Positions 47,083 to 64,000 of a stretch of DNA of 64,000 bases are shown here, one piece after another (positions within the stretch are counted from its first letter, which is position 1; every line of letters begins with the position of its first letter). The DNA lies in contig CAWJFE010000001.1 of assembly GCA_963842125.1 (NCBI GenBank), positions 248,001 through 312,000 of the forward strand, read 5' to 3'. The notes beneath the pieces were generated by a model. That model worked only from the letters and a program-made list of their open reading frames with translations. It searched no databases and was not told the DNA's origin. The DNA is from CAWCWK01 sp963842125. GTDB lineage: Bacteria; Pseudomonadota; Alphaproteobacteria; Rhizobiales; CAWCWK01. The position numbers were made by a program, and so were the translations under genes.

Positions 47083-47460
47083 TTAAGAGGCGGCTTGTTC
47101 GCGAACGACGATGGTCAGATGCGAGAACGGCTTCTCGATCTTGCCCACGCGGCCACGGGCACGCGGACGGAAACGCTTCATCACGAGACCCTTGGCCACA
47201 TGCGCCTCGACCACGACGAGATCGTCCACGTCGAGATCGTGGTTGTTCTCGGCATTGGCGATCGCGCTCTCGAGCGTCGACTTGACGTCCTTGGCGATCC
47301 GCTTGCGGCTGAAGGTCAGGTCCGCGATGGCCTTCTCGACCGGCTTGCCGCGGATGGTGGCCGCGACGAGGTTCAGCTTCTGGGCGCTCGTCCGGATGTT
47401 CCGGTTGACCGCCTTGGCCTCGTTGTCGGCCAGGCTGCGCTCGCGCTTGGGCTTGCCCAT
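47083..47460 (-). CDS. rplV: 50S ribosomal protein L22
   Basis: 125 residues: NIRTSAQKLNLVAATIRGKP, then SAIANAENNHDLDVDDLVVV and the C-terminal KRFRPRARGRVGKIEKPFSH loop region that reaches into the exit tunnel. The ATG at 47460 is preferred over a longer upstream reading. It lies between rpsS and rpsC. Confidence 0.96.
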   Translation of the reverse strand: MGKPKRERSLADNEAKAVNRNIRTSAQKLNLVAATIRGKPVEKAIADLTFSRKRIAKDVKSTLESAIANAENNHDLDVDDLVVVEAHVAKGLVMKRFRPRARGRVGKIEKPFSHLTIVVREQAAS

Positions 47461-47617
47461 TGTAAACGTCCTCGATTCACGCACCATCGGTGCGGGTCCC
47501 TGAAAGGACCCGCGAGGGGCCCTCAAATCGTGTAAGACGGCCGATCGACCGTCTCGTGTAGTGTTCGCGGCACGCCTTGCATACCGCCCGAATGCCGTCG
47601 CGAGATGCTGGCGTCAG

Positions 47618-47896
47618 CTAGCGCCGCTTGGCCTTCTTGTCGGCCGCGTGACCGTAATAGGTGCGGGTCGGCGCGAACTCGCCGAACTTGTGGCCGACCA
47701 TCTCCTCGGAGACGGAAACCGGGATGTGCTTCTGCCCGTTATGGACGCCGAAGGTAAGTCCGACGAACTGCGGCAGGATGGTGGAGCGTCGCGACCAGGT
47801 CTTGATCGTCTCCTTGCGACCCGACTGCTGGACCTTGTCGGCCTTGGTCAGGAGGTAGCCGTCGACGAACGGACCCTTGCGTGTGGAACGTGCCAT
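47618..47896 (-). CDS. rpsS: 30S ribosomal protein S19
   Basis: 92 residues starting MARSTRKGPFVDGYLLTKAD with HNGQKHIPVSVSEEMVGHKF and GEFAPTRTYYGHAADKKAKR. It binds near the A-site in the small-subunit head. It starts three bases after rplB ends. Confidence 0.97.
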   Translation of the reverse strand: MARSTRKGPFVDGYLLTKADKVQQSGRKETIKTWSRRSTILPQFVGLTFGVHNGQKHIPVSVSEEMVGHKFGEFAPTRTYYGHAADKKAKRR

Positions 47897-47899
47897 CTA

Positions 47900-48739
47900 T
47901 CAACGACCCTTCTTACGCGCATGACGGCTGCGCAGAATGAACTTGTCCGTCTCTTTGTTGGAGCGGGTACGCTTGCCCTTGGTCGGCTTGCCCCAGGGGG
48001 TGACCGGGTGGCGACCGCCCGAGGTGCGACCCTCGCCGCCGCCATGGGGGTGATCGACGGGGTTCATCGCGACGCCGCGCGTTTGCGGGCGCTTGCCCCG
48101 CCAGCGCGAACGGCCGGCCTTGCCGTCGTTGGTGTTCTGGTGATCTGGGTTCGAGACAGCGCCCACGGTCGCCATGCAGGTGCCGTGAATGAGGCGCTGC
48201 TCGCCCGAGTTCAGACGCACGATGACATAGGAGCCGTCGCGACCGACGATCTGCGTGTAGGCACCGGCCGAACGCGCGATCTGGCCACCCTTACCGGGCT
48301 TCATCTCGACATTGTGGACGATCGTGCCGACCGGCATCTGCCGCATTTCCTTGGCGCAGCCCGGCTTGATGTCGGCGCTGGCGCCGGCCATCACGCTGTC
48401 ACCGGCGGAGAGCCGCTGCGGCGCGAGGATATAGGCCTGCTCGCCGTCTTCATAGCGGATGAGTGCGATGAAGGCAGAGCGGTTGGGATCGTATTCCAGC
48501 CGCTCGACGGTCGCCGACATGTCCTGCTTGCGCCGCTTGAAGTCGACGAGCCGGTAGCTGCGCTTCGCGCCGCCACCCCGATGGCGCGACGTGATGCGGC
48601 CGGTGTTGTTGCGCCCGCCCGACTTGGTCAGGCCTTCGGTCAGCGTCTTGACCGGCTTGCCCTTGTGGAGCCCGGCGCGGGAGACGATGACCAGCTGGCG
48701 CTGGCTCGGCGTCGTCGGATTGAATGTCTTGAGTGCCAT
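47900..48739 (-). CDS. rplB: 50S ribosomal protein L2
   Basis: 279 residues. MALKTFNPTTPSQRQLVIVS at the start, LKPGKGGQIARSAG-type loop, and the conserved GVAMNPVDHPHGGGEGRTSG with the histidine close to the peptidyl transferase centre. It lies between rplW and rpsS. Confidence 0.97.
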   Translation of the reverse strand: MALKTFNPTTPSQRQLVIVSRAGLHKGKPVKTLTEGLTKSGGRNNTGRITSRHRGGGAKRSYRLVDFKRRKQDMSATVERLEYDPNRSAFIALIRYEDGEQAYILAPQRLSAGDSVMAGASADIKPGCAKEMRQMPVGTIVHNVEMKPGKGGQIARSAGAYTQIVGRDGSYVIVRLNSGEQRLIHGTCMATVGAVSNPDHQNTNDGKAGRSRWRGKRPQTRGVAMNPVDHPHGGGEGRTSGGRHPVTPWGKPTKGKRTRSNKETDKFILRSRHARKKGR

Positions 48740-48761
48740 GATGCTGGTCCGTTCCGGTGCC

Positions 48762-49073
48762 TTAGAGGCCCGTCGTCACGTCGATGGAATGGCCGTCCTC
48801 AAGCGTCACGATCGCGCGCTTGACGTTGGACTGCTGGCCGAGATGGCCGCGGAACCGCTTCACCTTGCCCTTGCGGACGAGCGTGTTGACGGCCTTCACC
48901 TTGACCGAGAAAAGCGCCTCGACAGCGGCTTTGATCTCGGGCTTGGCGGCGGTCCGGGAGACCTCGAAGACGACCTGGTTCTGCTCCGACGCGATCGTCG
49001 ACTTCTCGGTCACGATCGGGGCACGGATCACGTCGTAGTGGCGCACGGCCACCTCTTGTGTTGCCTTGGCCAT
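48762..49073 (-). CDS. rplW: 50S ribosomal protein L23
   Basis: 103 residues: HYDVIRAPIVTEKSTIASEQ, VVFEVSRTAAKPEIKAAVEA. At the exit tunnel it docks trigger factor and SRP. The ATG lies one base past the rplD stop codon region, so the two are closely coupled. Confidence 0.96.
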   Translation of the reverse strand: MAKATQEVAVRHYDVIRAPIVTEKSTIASEQNQVVFEVSRTAAKPEIKAAVEALFSVKVKAVNTLVRKGKVKRFRGHLGQQSNVKRAIVTLEDGHSIDVTTGL

Positions 49074-49074
49074 G

Positions 49075-49707
49075 TTATGCGGCCTCCTTCTGGACGTCGG
49101 CCAGACGCGCATGGATCGCATCGAGCCCCGCCTTCGTCACGACGAGCGTGTCGCGGCGCAGGATGTCGTAGACGTTGAGACCGGCGACGGGCAGCACGTC
49201 GACCATCGGAATGTTCCGACTGGCCAGCGCGAAGTTGGCATCAGTCTCGGCGTCGATGACGAGAGCATTCATCGCATTGATGCCCGTGAGCTTCGCGATG
49301 AGCGTCTTCGTCTTGGCTTCGTCGAGCGCCGCGCTGTCGAGCACGATCATGTTGCCGACCTTGGACGACAGCGCATACTTCAGCCCGAGCTTGCGGATGG
49401 CTTTGGGCAGATCATGCGCGTGGCTGCGGGAGACCGGGCCGTGCGCCTTGCCGCCCTTGCGGAAGATACCGACACGGCGCGAGCCGTGGCGGGCGGTACC
49501 GCCACCCTTCTGCTTGCCGATGCGCTTGGTCGAATAGCTGACCTCGGAGCGATCCTTGACGTGGTGCGTGCCCGCCTGGCGCTTGGCGAGCTGCCAGCGC
49601 ACGACGCGCTGGAGAATATCCGAACGCGGCGTGAGGCCGAAAATGTCGTCGGAGAGCTCGGCCGAGCCGGCCGAGCCACCGTCGAGCGTGACGATATCGG
49701 CTTGCAT
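49075..49707 (-). CDS. rplD: 50S ribosomal protein L4
   Basis: 210 residues: DILQRVVRWQLAKRQAGTHH, GTARHGSRRVGIFRKGGKAH (the tunnel loop), and DALVIDAETDANFALASRNI. In E. coli L4 represses the S10 operon; that is not shown here. The ATG shares one base with the rplC stop (TAATG). Confidence 0.96.
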   Translation of the reverse strand: MQADIVTLDGGSAGSAELSDDIFGLTPRSDILQRVVRWQLAKRQAGTHHVKDRSEVSYSTKRIGKQKGGGTARHGSRRVGIFRKGGKAHGPVSRSHAHDLPKAIRKLGLKYALSSKVGNMIVLDSAALDEAKTKTLIAKLTGINAMNALVIDAETDANFALASRNIPMVDVLPVAGLNVYDILRRDTLVVTKAGLDAIHARLADVQKEAA

Positions 49708-50429
49708 TAGACGGCCTCCTCGACCGGCGCGGCGTCGGGCGCCTCGTTATTGTTGGCGCTGCGAATGGCGGCCGGCATCGGCACGCCATCGGGCAGCTTC
49801 TTCTTGCGGGCGTCGCGCAGCTGGACCCAGCCGCCCTTGGCGCCGGGAACGCCGCCGCGAACCATGATGAGGCCGCGCTCGGCATCGGTGTCGACGATCT
49901 CGAGGTTCTGAACGGTCACCCGCTCGGCACCCATGTGGCCGGCCATCTTCTTGCCCTTGAACACCTTGCCGGGGTCCTGGCACTGACCGGTCGAGCCGTG
50001 GCTACGATGCGAGATCGATACGCCGTGCGACGCGCGAAGGCCACCGAAATTATGCCGCTTCATGGCACCGGCGAATCCCTTGCCGATCGAGGTCGCGGTC
50101 GCGTCGACGATCTGACCCTTCACGAAGTGGTCGGCGGTGATCTCCGCGCCCACGTCGATGAGGTTGTCGGCCGACACGCGGAACTCGACGACCTGCGCCT
50201 TGGGCTCGACCTTGGCGACCGCGAAATGGCCGCGCTCGGCCTTCGGGCAGTTCTTGGTCTTCCGGAGGCCGGCGCCGAGCTGGACGGCAGAATAACCATC
50301 CTTTTCCTCGGTCCGCTGCGAGACGACCTGCAGGCTGTCCAGCTTGAGGACCGTGACCGGCACATGCCGTCCGTCCTCGGTGAACACGCGGGTCATGCCC
50401 ACCTTCTTTGCGATTATGCCAGAACGCAT
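49707..50429 (-). CDS. rplC: 50S ribosomal protein L3
   Basis: 240 residues: MRSGIIAKKVGMTRVFTEDG, GFAGAMKRHNFGGLRASHGV, SHRSHGSTGQCQDPGKVFKG and KKMAGHMGAERVTVQNLEIV are canonical. The C-terminal 30 residues (PDGVPMPAAIRSANNNEAPD) are an extra tail. It follows rpsJ by 58 bases. Confidence 0.96.
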   Translation of the reverse strand: MRSGIIAKKVGMTRVFTEDGRHVPVTVLKLDSLQVVSQRTEEKDGYSAVQLGAGLRKTKNCPKAERGHFAVAKVEPKAQVVEFRVSADNLIDVGAEITADHFVKGQIVDATATSIGKGFAGAMKRHNFGGLRASHGVSISHRSHGSTGQCQDPGKVFKGKKMAGHMGAERVTVQNLEIVDTDAERGLIMVRGGVPGAKGGWVQLRDARKKKLPDGVPMPAAIRSANNNEAPDAAPVEEAV

Positions 50430-50487
50430 CGTTCCAGTCCTTCCAAACAGTGCCGCGACGAACCCAACCTAGTCAAAGGCTATCGGG

Positions 50488-50796
<309 letters not shown>

Positions 50797-50830
50797 GTAC
50801 TTAACCGTGTCGCCTGGAGGCTAGGGTTGT

Positions 50831-50852
50831 GCGGCGCCCGACTGGGCGCCGC
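50831..50852 (-). other. Strong hairpin between tuf and rpsJ
   Basis: A perfect 9-bp GC stem, GCGGCGCCC (50831-50839) and GGGCGCCGC (50844-50852) with a four-base loop. No T-run follows on the minus strand, so it is not a classic terminator; it may cause pausing or mark RNA processing between the str and S10 parts. Confidence 0.6.
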
Positions 50853-50879
50853 GTAAGGGTCGGGGCGCGTAAGCCCGTT

Positions 50880-52070
<1,191 letters not shown>

Positions 52071-52193
52071 GTCAATTCTCCGTATCGGTTGCCGCGAGGC
52101 GGCTTTGTCGTCTGGGCGGGGCGCGACGCGCTCCGCGGATCATTCGTGTCGTTGATCGGGCGCCGAGCGCCGTGCTCAGCGCGGAGCCGAGGC

Positions 52194-54284
<2,091 letters not shown>

Positions 54285-54404
54285 GGAGGCGGACCTTTGC
54301 GTGAGCTTCGACGGTGGGTCGGCGCGCGGCGCGCCGCGCGCTTCAAGGCTTTTGACGATGCGGCACGAGAGCGGCGCGCGGGGCGAACCGGCGCCAGACC
54401 CTCG

Positions 54405-54875
<471 letters not shown>

Positions 54876-54947
54876 ATCGGTGTCGTCCTAGGCAATCGTT
54901 GGGGGCCGCGCGGCGGGAACGCTCGGCGCGAAATCGGATGGGCCGAA

Positions 54948-55319
54948 CTACTTCGGCCGCTTGGCGCCGTAATGCGAGCGGCGCTGCTTACGGTCCTTGA
55001 CGCCTTGCGTGTCGAGCACGCCGCGCAGAATGTGATAGCGCACGCCGGGCAGATCCTTCACGCGACCGCCGCGGATCATGACCACGGAGTGCTCCTGAAG
55101 GTTATGGCCCTCGCCGGGGATGTAGCCGATGACCTCGTAGCCGTTCGTCAGGCGCACCTTGGCGACCTTACGAAGGGCCGAGTTCGGCTTCTTGGGAGTC
55201 GTCGTGTAGACGCGCGTGCAGACGCCGCGCTTTTGCGGACAGGCTTCCATAGCGGGAACCTTGTTCCGCTTCGGCTTGTCTTTCCGCGGCTTGCGGATCA
55301 GCTGCTGGATCGTCGGCAT
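54948..55319 (-). CDS. rpsL: 30S ribosomal protein S12
   Basis: 123 residues: MPTIQQLIRKPRKDKPKRNK, TRVYTTTPKKPNSALRKVAK and PGEGHNLQEHSVVMIRGGRV. The KPNSALRK stretch keeps lysine at the classic streptomycin site (residue 43 region), so no resistance change is seen there. The ATG at 55319 is preferred over a long upstream reading. First gene of the str operon. Confidence 0.97.
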   Translation of the reverse strand: MPTIQQLIRKPRKDKPKRNKVPAMEACPQKRGVCTRVYTTTPKKPNSALRKVAKVRLTNGYEVIGYIPGEGHNLQEHSVVMIRGGRVKDLPGVRYHILRGVLDTQGVKDRKQRRSHYGAKRPK

Positions 55320-55568
55320 GGACGCCCTCACCCTTATCTTTGGTCTCGGCCTGATCGGAACCCCATCGCAGACGCAGACAAGCGCCAAACCCGCGCGACG
55401 GTAAACCGTCCGCGGGTGCGATACGACAGAGGACCCCAACGGCAAGCCGAGAGGGTCATGCGACCAGATCGCTCTAAAAACTGTGATCGACAGCGTATCT
55501 AGGACCCTGGCTCCCGACCTTTGGTCGATCGGAAGACTCGGCGTAGACGGCCTGTCTGAACGGCGCGG

Positions 55569-55597
55569 AACATAGGACTGTAAAAATAAGGCGTCAA
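55569..55597 (-). promoter_or_regulatory. Promoter of the str operon (rpsL)
   Basis: On the minus strand, TTGACG (55592-55597) and TATGTT (55569-55574) are separated by exactly 17 bases, which include an AT-rich stretch that stands out in this GC-rich genome. It lies about 250 bases before rpsL, leaving a long leader. Nothing else was recognised between 55320 and 55568. Confidence 0.7.
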
Positions 55598-55685
55598 CCC
55601 CGTGGATCGGGGATTTCGGACGTAGCGCATCCACATTTGTGAACCGGATCGTCTCGCGCGACGAGACCCGCTGCCTTTGGATCGG

Positions 55686-56159
55686 CTAGGCGGTCTCGAC
55701 CACCTTGCATATGTCGATCCAGGTGGCCGCGGAGAGGTCGAGCAAACGTTTCGGTGAGAGCCGCAGCGCCGCGTTTCGTGCGCCGGCAGCGGGCAGGACC
55801 TCGTCGAAGATCTGGAGAGAGACGTCGCAATAGGTCGCTATCGGCTCTGAGAGACCGAAGGGGCAGACCCCGCCGATGGGGTGCCCGGTCAAGCGCTCGG
55901 TTGTCTCGGCGTCCGCCATGCGGACCTTGGCCCCAAAGGCGGCCTTGGCTTTCTTGTTGTCGAGCCGTGCATCGCCCCGGGCGACGAGAAGGACGTAGCG
56001 GTCCGGCAACGTGAGGAGGAGCGTCTTGGCGATCTGCGCCTCCGCAACGCCATGCGCGCGAGCAGCCTCGGCGACCGTCGCGCTGGAGGCGTCGGTCTCC
56101 AGGATGGAGAGGTCGGGCGCCCTGTCGGAGAGAAAGGTCCGAACGCTTTCGAGCGACAT
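55686..56159 (-). CDS. YbaK/EbsC-family aminoacyl-tRNA deacylase
   Basis: 157 residues of the YbaK/ProX editing fold: ATVAEAARAHGVAEAQIAKT, LLLTLPDRYVLLVARGDARL, DNKKAKAAFGAKVRMADAET and HPIGGVCPFGLSEPIATYCD, whose GGVCPFG motif is the family active site. These proteins hydrolyse mischarged tRNAs (Cys- or Ala-tRNA-Pro). It lies between the cyclase gene and the str promoter, on the same strand, unrelated to the usual rpoC-rpsL junction. Confidence 0.88.
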   Translation of the reverse strand: MSLESVRTFLSDRAPDLSILETDASSATVAEAARAHGVAEAQIAKTLLLTLPDRYVLLVARGDARLDNKKAKAAFGAKVRMADAETTERLTGHPIGGVCPFGLSEPIATYCDVSLQIFDEVLPAAGARNAALRLSPKRLLDLSAATWIDICKVVETA

Positions 56160-56205
56160 AGGCGCGATCTCCTCGACGCGGATCGATCGTCAGGGCTGGC
56201 GACCA

Positions 56206-57024
56206 TCAGGTCCGGTCGGTGACGCCTTCGACGAGCCGGCGCAGGATACAAAGCGCGAGGAGCGGCACGCTCGGATAGATCGCCCAGATCGTGCCTGGCG
56301 AGGTCGTCAGATTGATGCTCCAGAGGAGGATCAAGAGCCCGAGCGTTCCGCGCTCCTGCGCGTTCAGCCGGGCGAGGATGGGGAGGGCTTCGCGCTCATG
56401 CTGGCGCTCCGGCACCGATCGTGCGGGGCGCGCCATGCGCTCCGGTTGGAAGGCGCAGGACGGGCGCTTGGGCAGCTCGGCCACCTCGTCCTCGCGCAGG
56501 ACGCGCCAGCCGGCCATGGGCGGGTCCGTGGGCTTCAGACCCATGTCCGCGATGCGCGAGTAGGTCGTCGCGTCGCGACCGTTGAGCGTGGCGTGGACGG
56601 CGTCCGAGACGACGATCCCGCCGGGGGGCGCCGCCTGCTGCAGGCGGGCCGCGAGGTTGACACCATGGCCGTAGACGTCATTGCCGTCATCGATCACGTC
56701 GTCGACATTGATGCCGAAGCGGAAGGTAAGCGGGTCGTCGGTGCCGCGCTGCGCCCGGCCCCATGTCTCCTGGAAGGCCTGGCTGGCGGTGAGCGCGCCG
56801 CGCACCGTCTCGAAGACGGCGATGACACCATCGCCCCACGTGTTGAGGATGCGTCCGCCATGAGCCGCGAAGACATCGGCCATCACCTCGCGGGCCCTGT
56901 GGAGCGTGGCCAGGCTTTCCGTCTCGTCGGCCGCCGTGCGGGCCGTGAAGCCGCAGGCATCGGCGCAGACGATGGTCAGGAGGCGTCCGGTACCCGAGGG
57001 CGCAGTCATCGAAGGCGCGGTCAT
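56206..57024 (-). CDS. Class III adenylate/guanylate cyclase with C-terminal membrane hairpin
   Basis: About 272 residues. The catalytic domain begins LLTIVCADACGFTARTAADE (first metal aspartate in ADACGF), and continues GGRILNTWGDGVIAVFETVR (second metal aspartate), GINVDDVIDDGNDVYGHGVN and LAARLQQAAPPGGIVVSDAV. The C-terminus has two hydrophobic segments, LGLLILLWSINLTTSPGTIW and YPSVPLLALCILRRLV, so the enzyme is membrane-tethered by its tail. Start is uncertain: ATG 57024 or 57009, both in a repeated MTAPSMTAPS segment. cAMP versus cGMP cannot be told reliably. Confidence 0.85.
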   Translation of the reverse strand: MTAPSMTAPSGTGRLLTIVCADACGFTARTAADETESLATLHRAREVMADVFAAHGGRILNTWGDGVIAVFETVRGALTASQAFQETWGRAQRGTDDPLTFRFGINVDDVIDDGNDVYGHGVNLAARLQQAAPPGGIVVSDAVHATLNGRDATTYSRIADMGLKPTDPPMAGWRVLREDEVAELPKRPSCAFQPERMARPARSVPERQHEREALPILARLNAQERGTLGLLILLWSINLTTSPGTIWAIYPSVPLLALCILRRLVEGVTDRT

Positions 57025-57179
57025 CGAGGCAGGTCCATCTTGGTTCAGCTCCAGGGTCGCTAGACGCCACACCAACCCTGGTGCCCAACATAGGAACGCT
57101 TCGTGACCGGGGAAAGGCCACGCTCGGCGCATGCTGCCAGATCTGGCAGCAAGGAGGCCGGATCTTCGGCCATACGATA

Positions 57180-57213
57180 CGAAAAAGGCCGCCCGGATCG
57201 CTCCGGACGGCCC
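57180..57213 (-). terminator. Rho-independent terminator after rpoC
   Basis: On the minus strand, a stem of GGCCGTCCGG with CCGGGCGGCC (one G-T-type mismatch) is followed by TTTTTC, about 25 bases past the rpoC stop. It separates rpoBC from the cyclase gene. Confidence 0.88.
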
Positions 57214-57237
57214 CTCCCCCTGTCGTATCCGCGCGAC

Positions 57238-61461
<4,224 letters not shown>

Positions 61462-61568
61462 GAGAATCCTCCGATAGCGCCAACGGAGCGCTTGGGGCGT
61501 GGCGCGGAGCGACACGCGAAAATGACAGTGCGACGGTGCAGTATCGCGTCGTCGCTGAATGGCGTGTG

Positions 61569-61589
61569 GCGGGGCCTTGGCGGCCCCGC
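61569..61589 (-). other. Hairpin between rpoB and rpoC
   Basis: A perfect 8-bp stem, GCGGGGCC with GGCCCCGC and a five-base loop, lies 30 bases past the rpoB stop. No T-run follows, so it is more likely a pause or processing structure than a full terminator. Confidence 0.5.
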
Positions 61590-61619
61590 ACGAAACGTCT
61601 CGTATGGCTTGAACCGAGG

Positions 61620-64000
<2,381 letters not shown>

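Overview
The window comes from a high-GC alphaproteobacterium, most likely of the order Hyphomicrobiales (Rhizobiales). The main evidence is the ribosomal cluster (rpoB-rpoC ... rpsL-rpsG-fusA-tuf-S10-spc-alpha, with adk between secY and rpsM), a RutR-type regulator, TRAP/Liv transporters, and short palindromic intergenic repeats of the kind seen in rhizobia. Genus is not decidable from the sequence alone. No rRNA, tRNA, CRISPR array, insertion sequence or phage gene was seen.

Region 1 (1-5085, minus strand) is a branched-chain-amino-acid-type ABC importer: livH-livM-livG-livF with start/stop overlaps, a small membrane protein, then livK cut by the left edge. livG has a tandem 18-bp repeat in its N-terminal extension.

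Region 2 (about 5460-24200) is a reductive pyrimidine catabolism island: preT and preA (dihydropyrimidine dehydrogenase), a RutR-family repressor, beta-alanine:pyruvate aminotransferase, a frameshifted methylmalonate/malonate-semialdehyde dehydrogenase, an M20 carbamoyl-amino-acid amidohydrolase (beta-ureidopropionase type), dihydropyrimidinase, and an ABC importer (ATPase, two permeases, THI5/NMT1-like binding protein). Three sites resembling the E. coli RutR box (TTGACCAnnTGGTCAA) lie before preT, between rutR and the aminotransferase, and before the importer operon. This predicts one uracil-responsive regulon that wires RutR to the reductive pathway instead of Rut. The island is scarred: hicBA sits between preT and preA, and 14.5-16.1 kb holds five apparent single-base indels, a decayed low-GC gene and a truncated duplicate of the amidohydrolase N-terminus. 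Accessory genes in this stretch are a lipoprotein, a DksA/TraR-like zinc-finger protein, a membrane protein, a LysE exporter and a cupin.

Region 3 (24.5-35.4 kb) is mixed: a PAS protein, a NavAb-like voltage-gated sodium channel, a flagellin with a PA14-like domain in its variable region, a TRAP transporter (TAXI receptor, DctQ, DctM), crcB, rarA and a Deg-type periplasmic protease.

Region 4 (35.4-64 kb, all minus strand) is the transcription/translation supercluster from rpoB (cut by the right edge) to rplQ. rpoC ends in a terminator, and a class III nucleotide cyclase and a YbaK-type deacylase separate it from rpsL, which has its own promoter with 17-bp spacing. A terminator follows rplQ. 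A dispersed repeat occurs three times, each time just past the 3' end of a gene.
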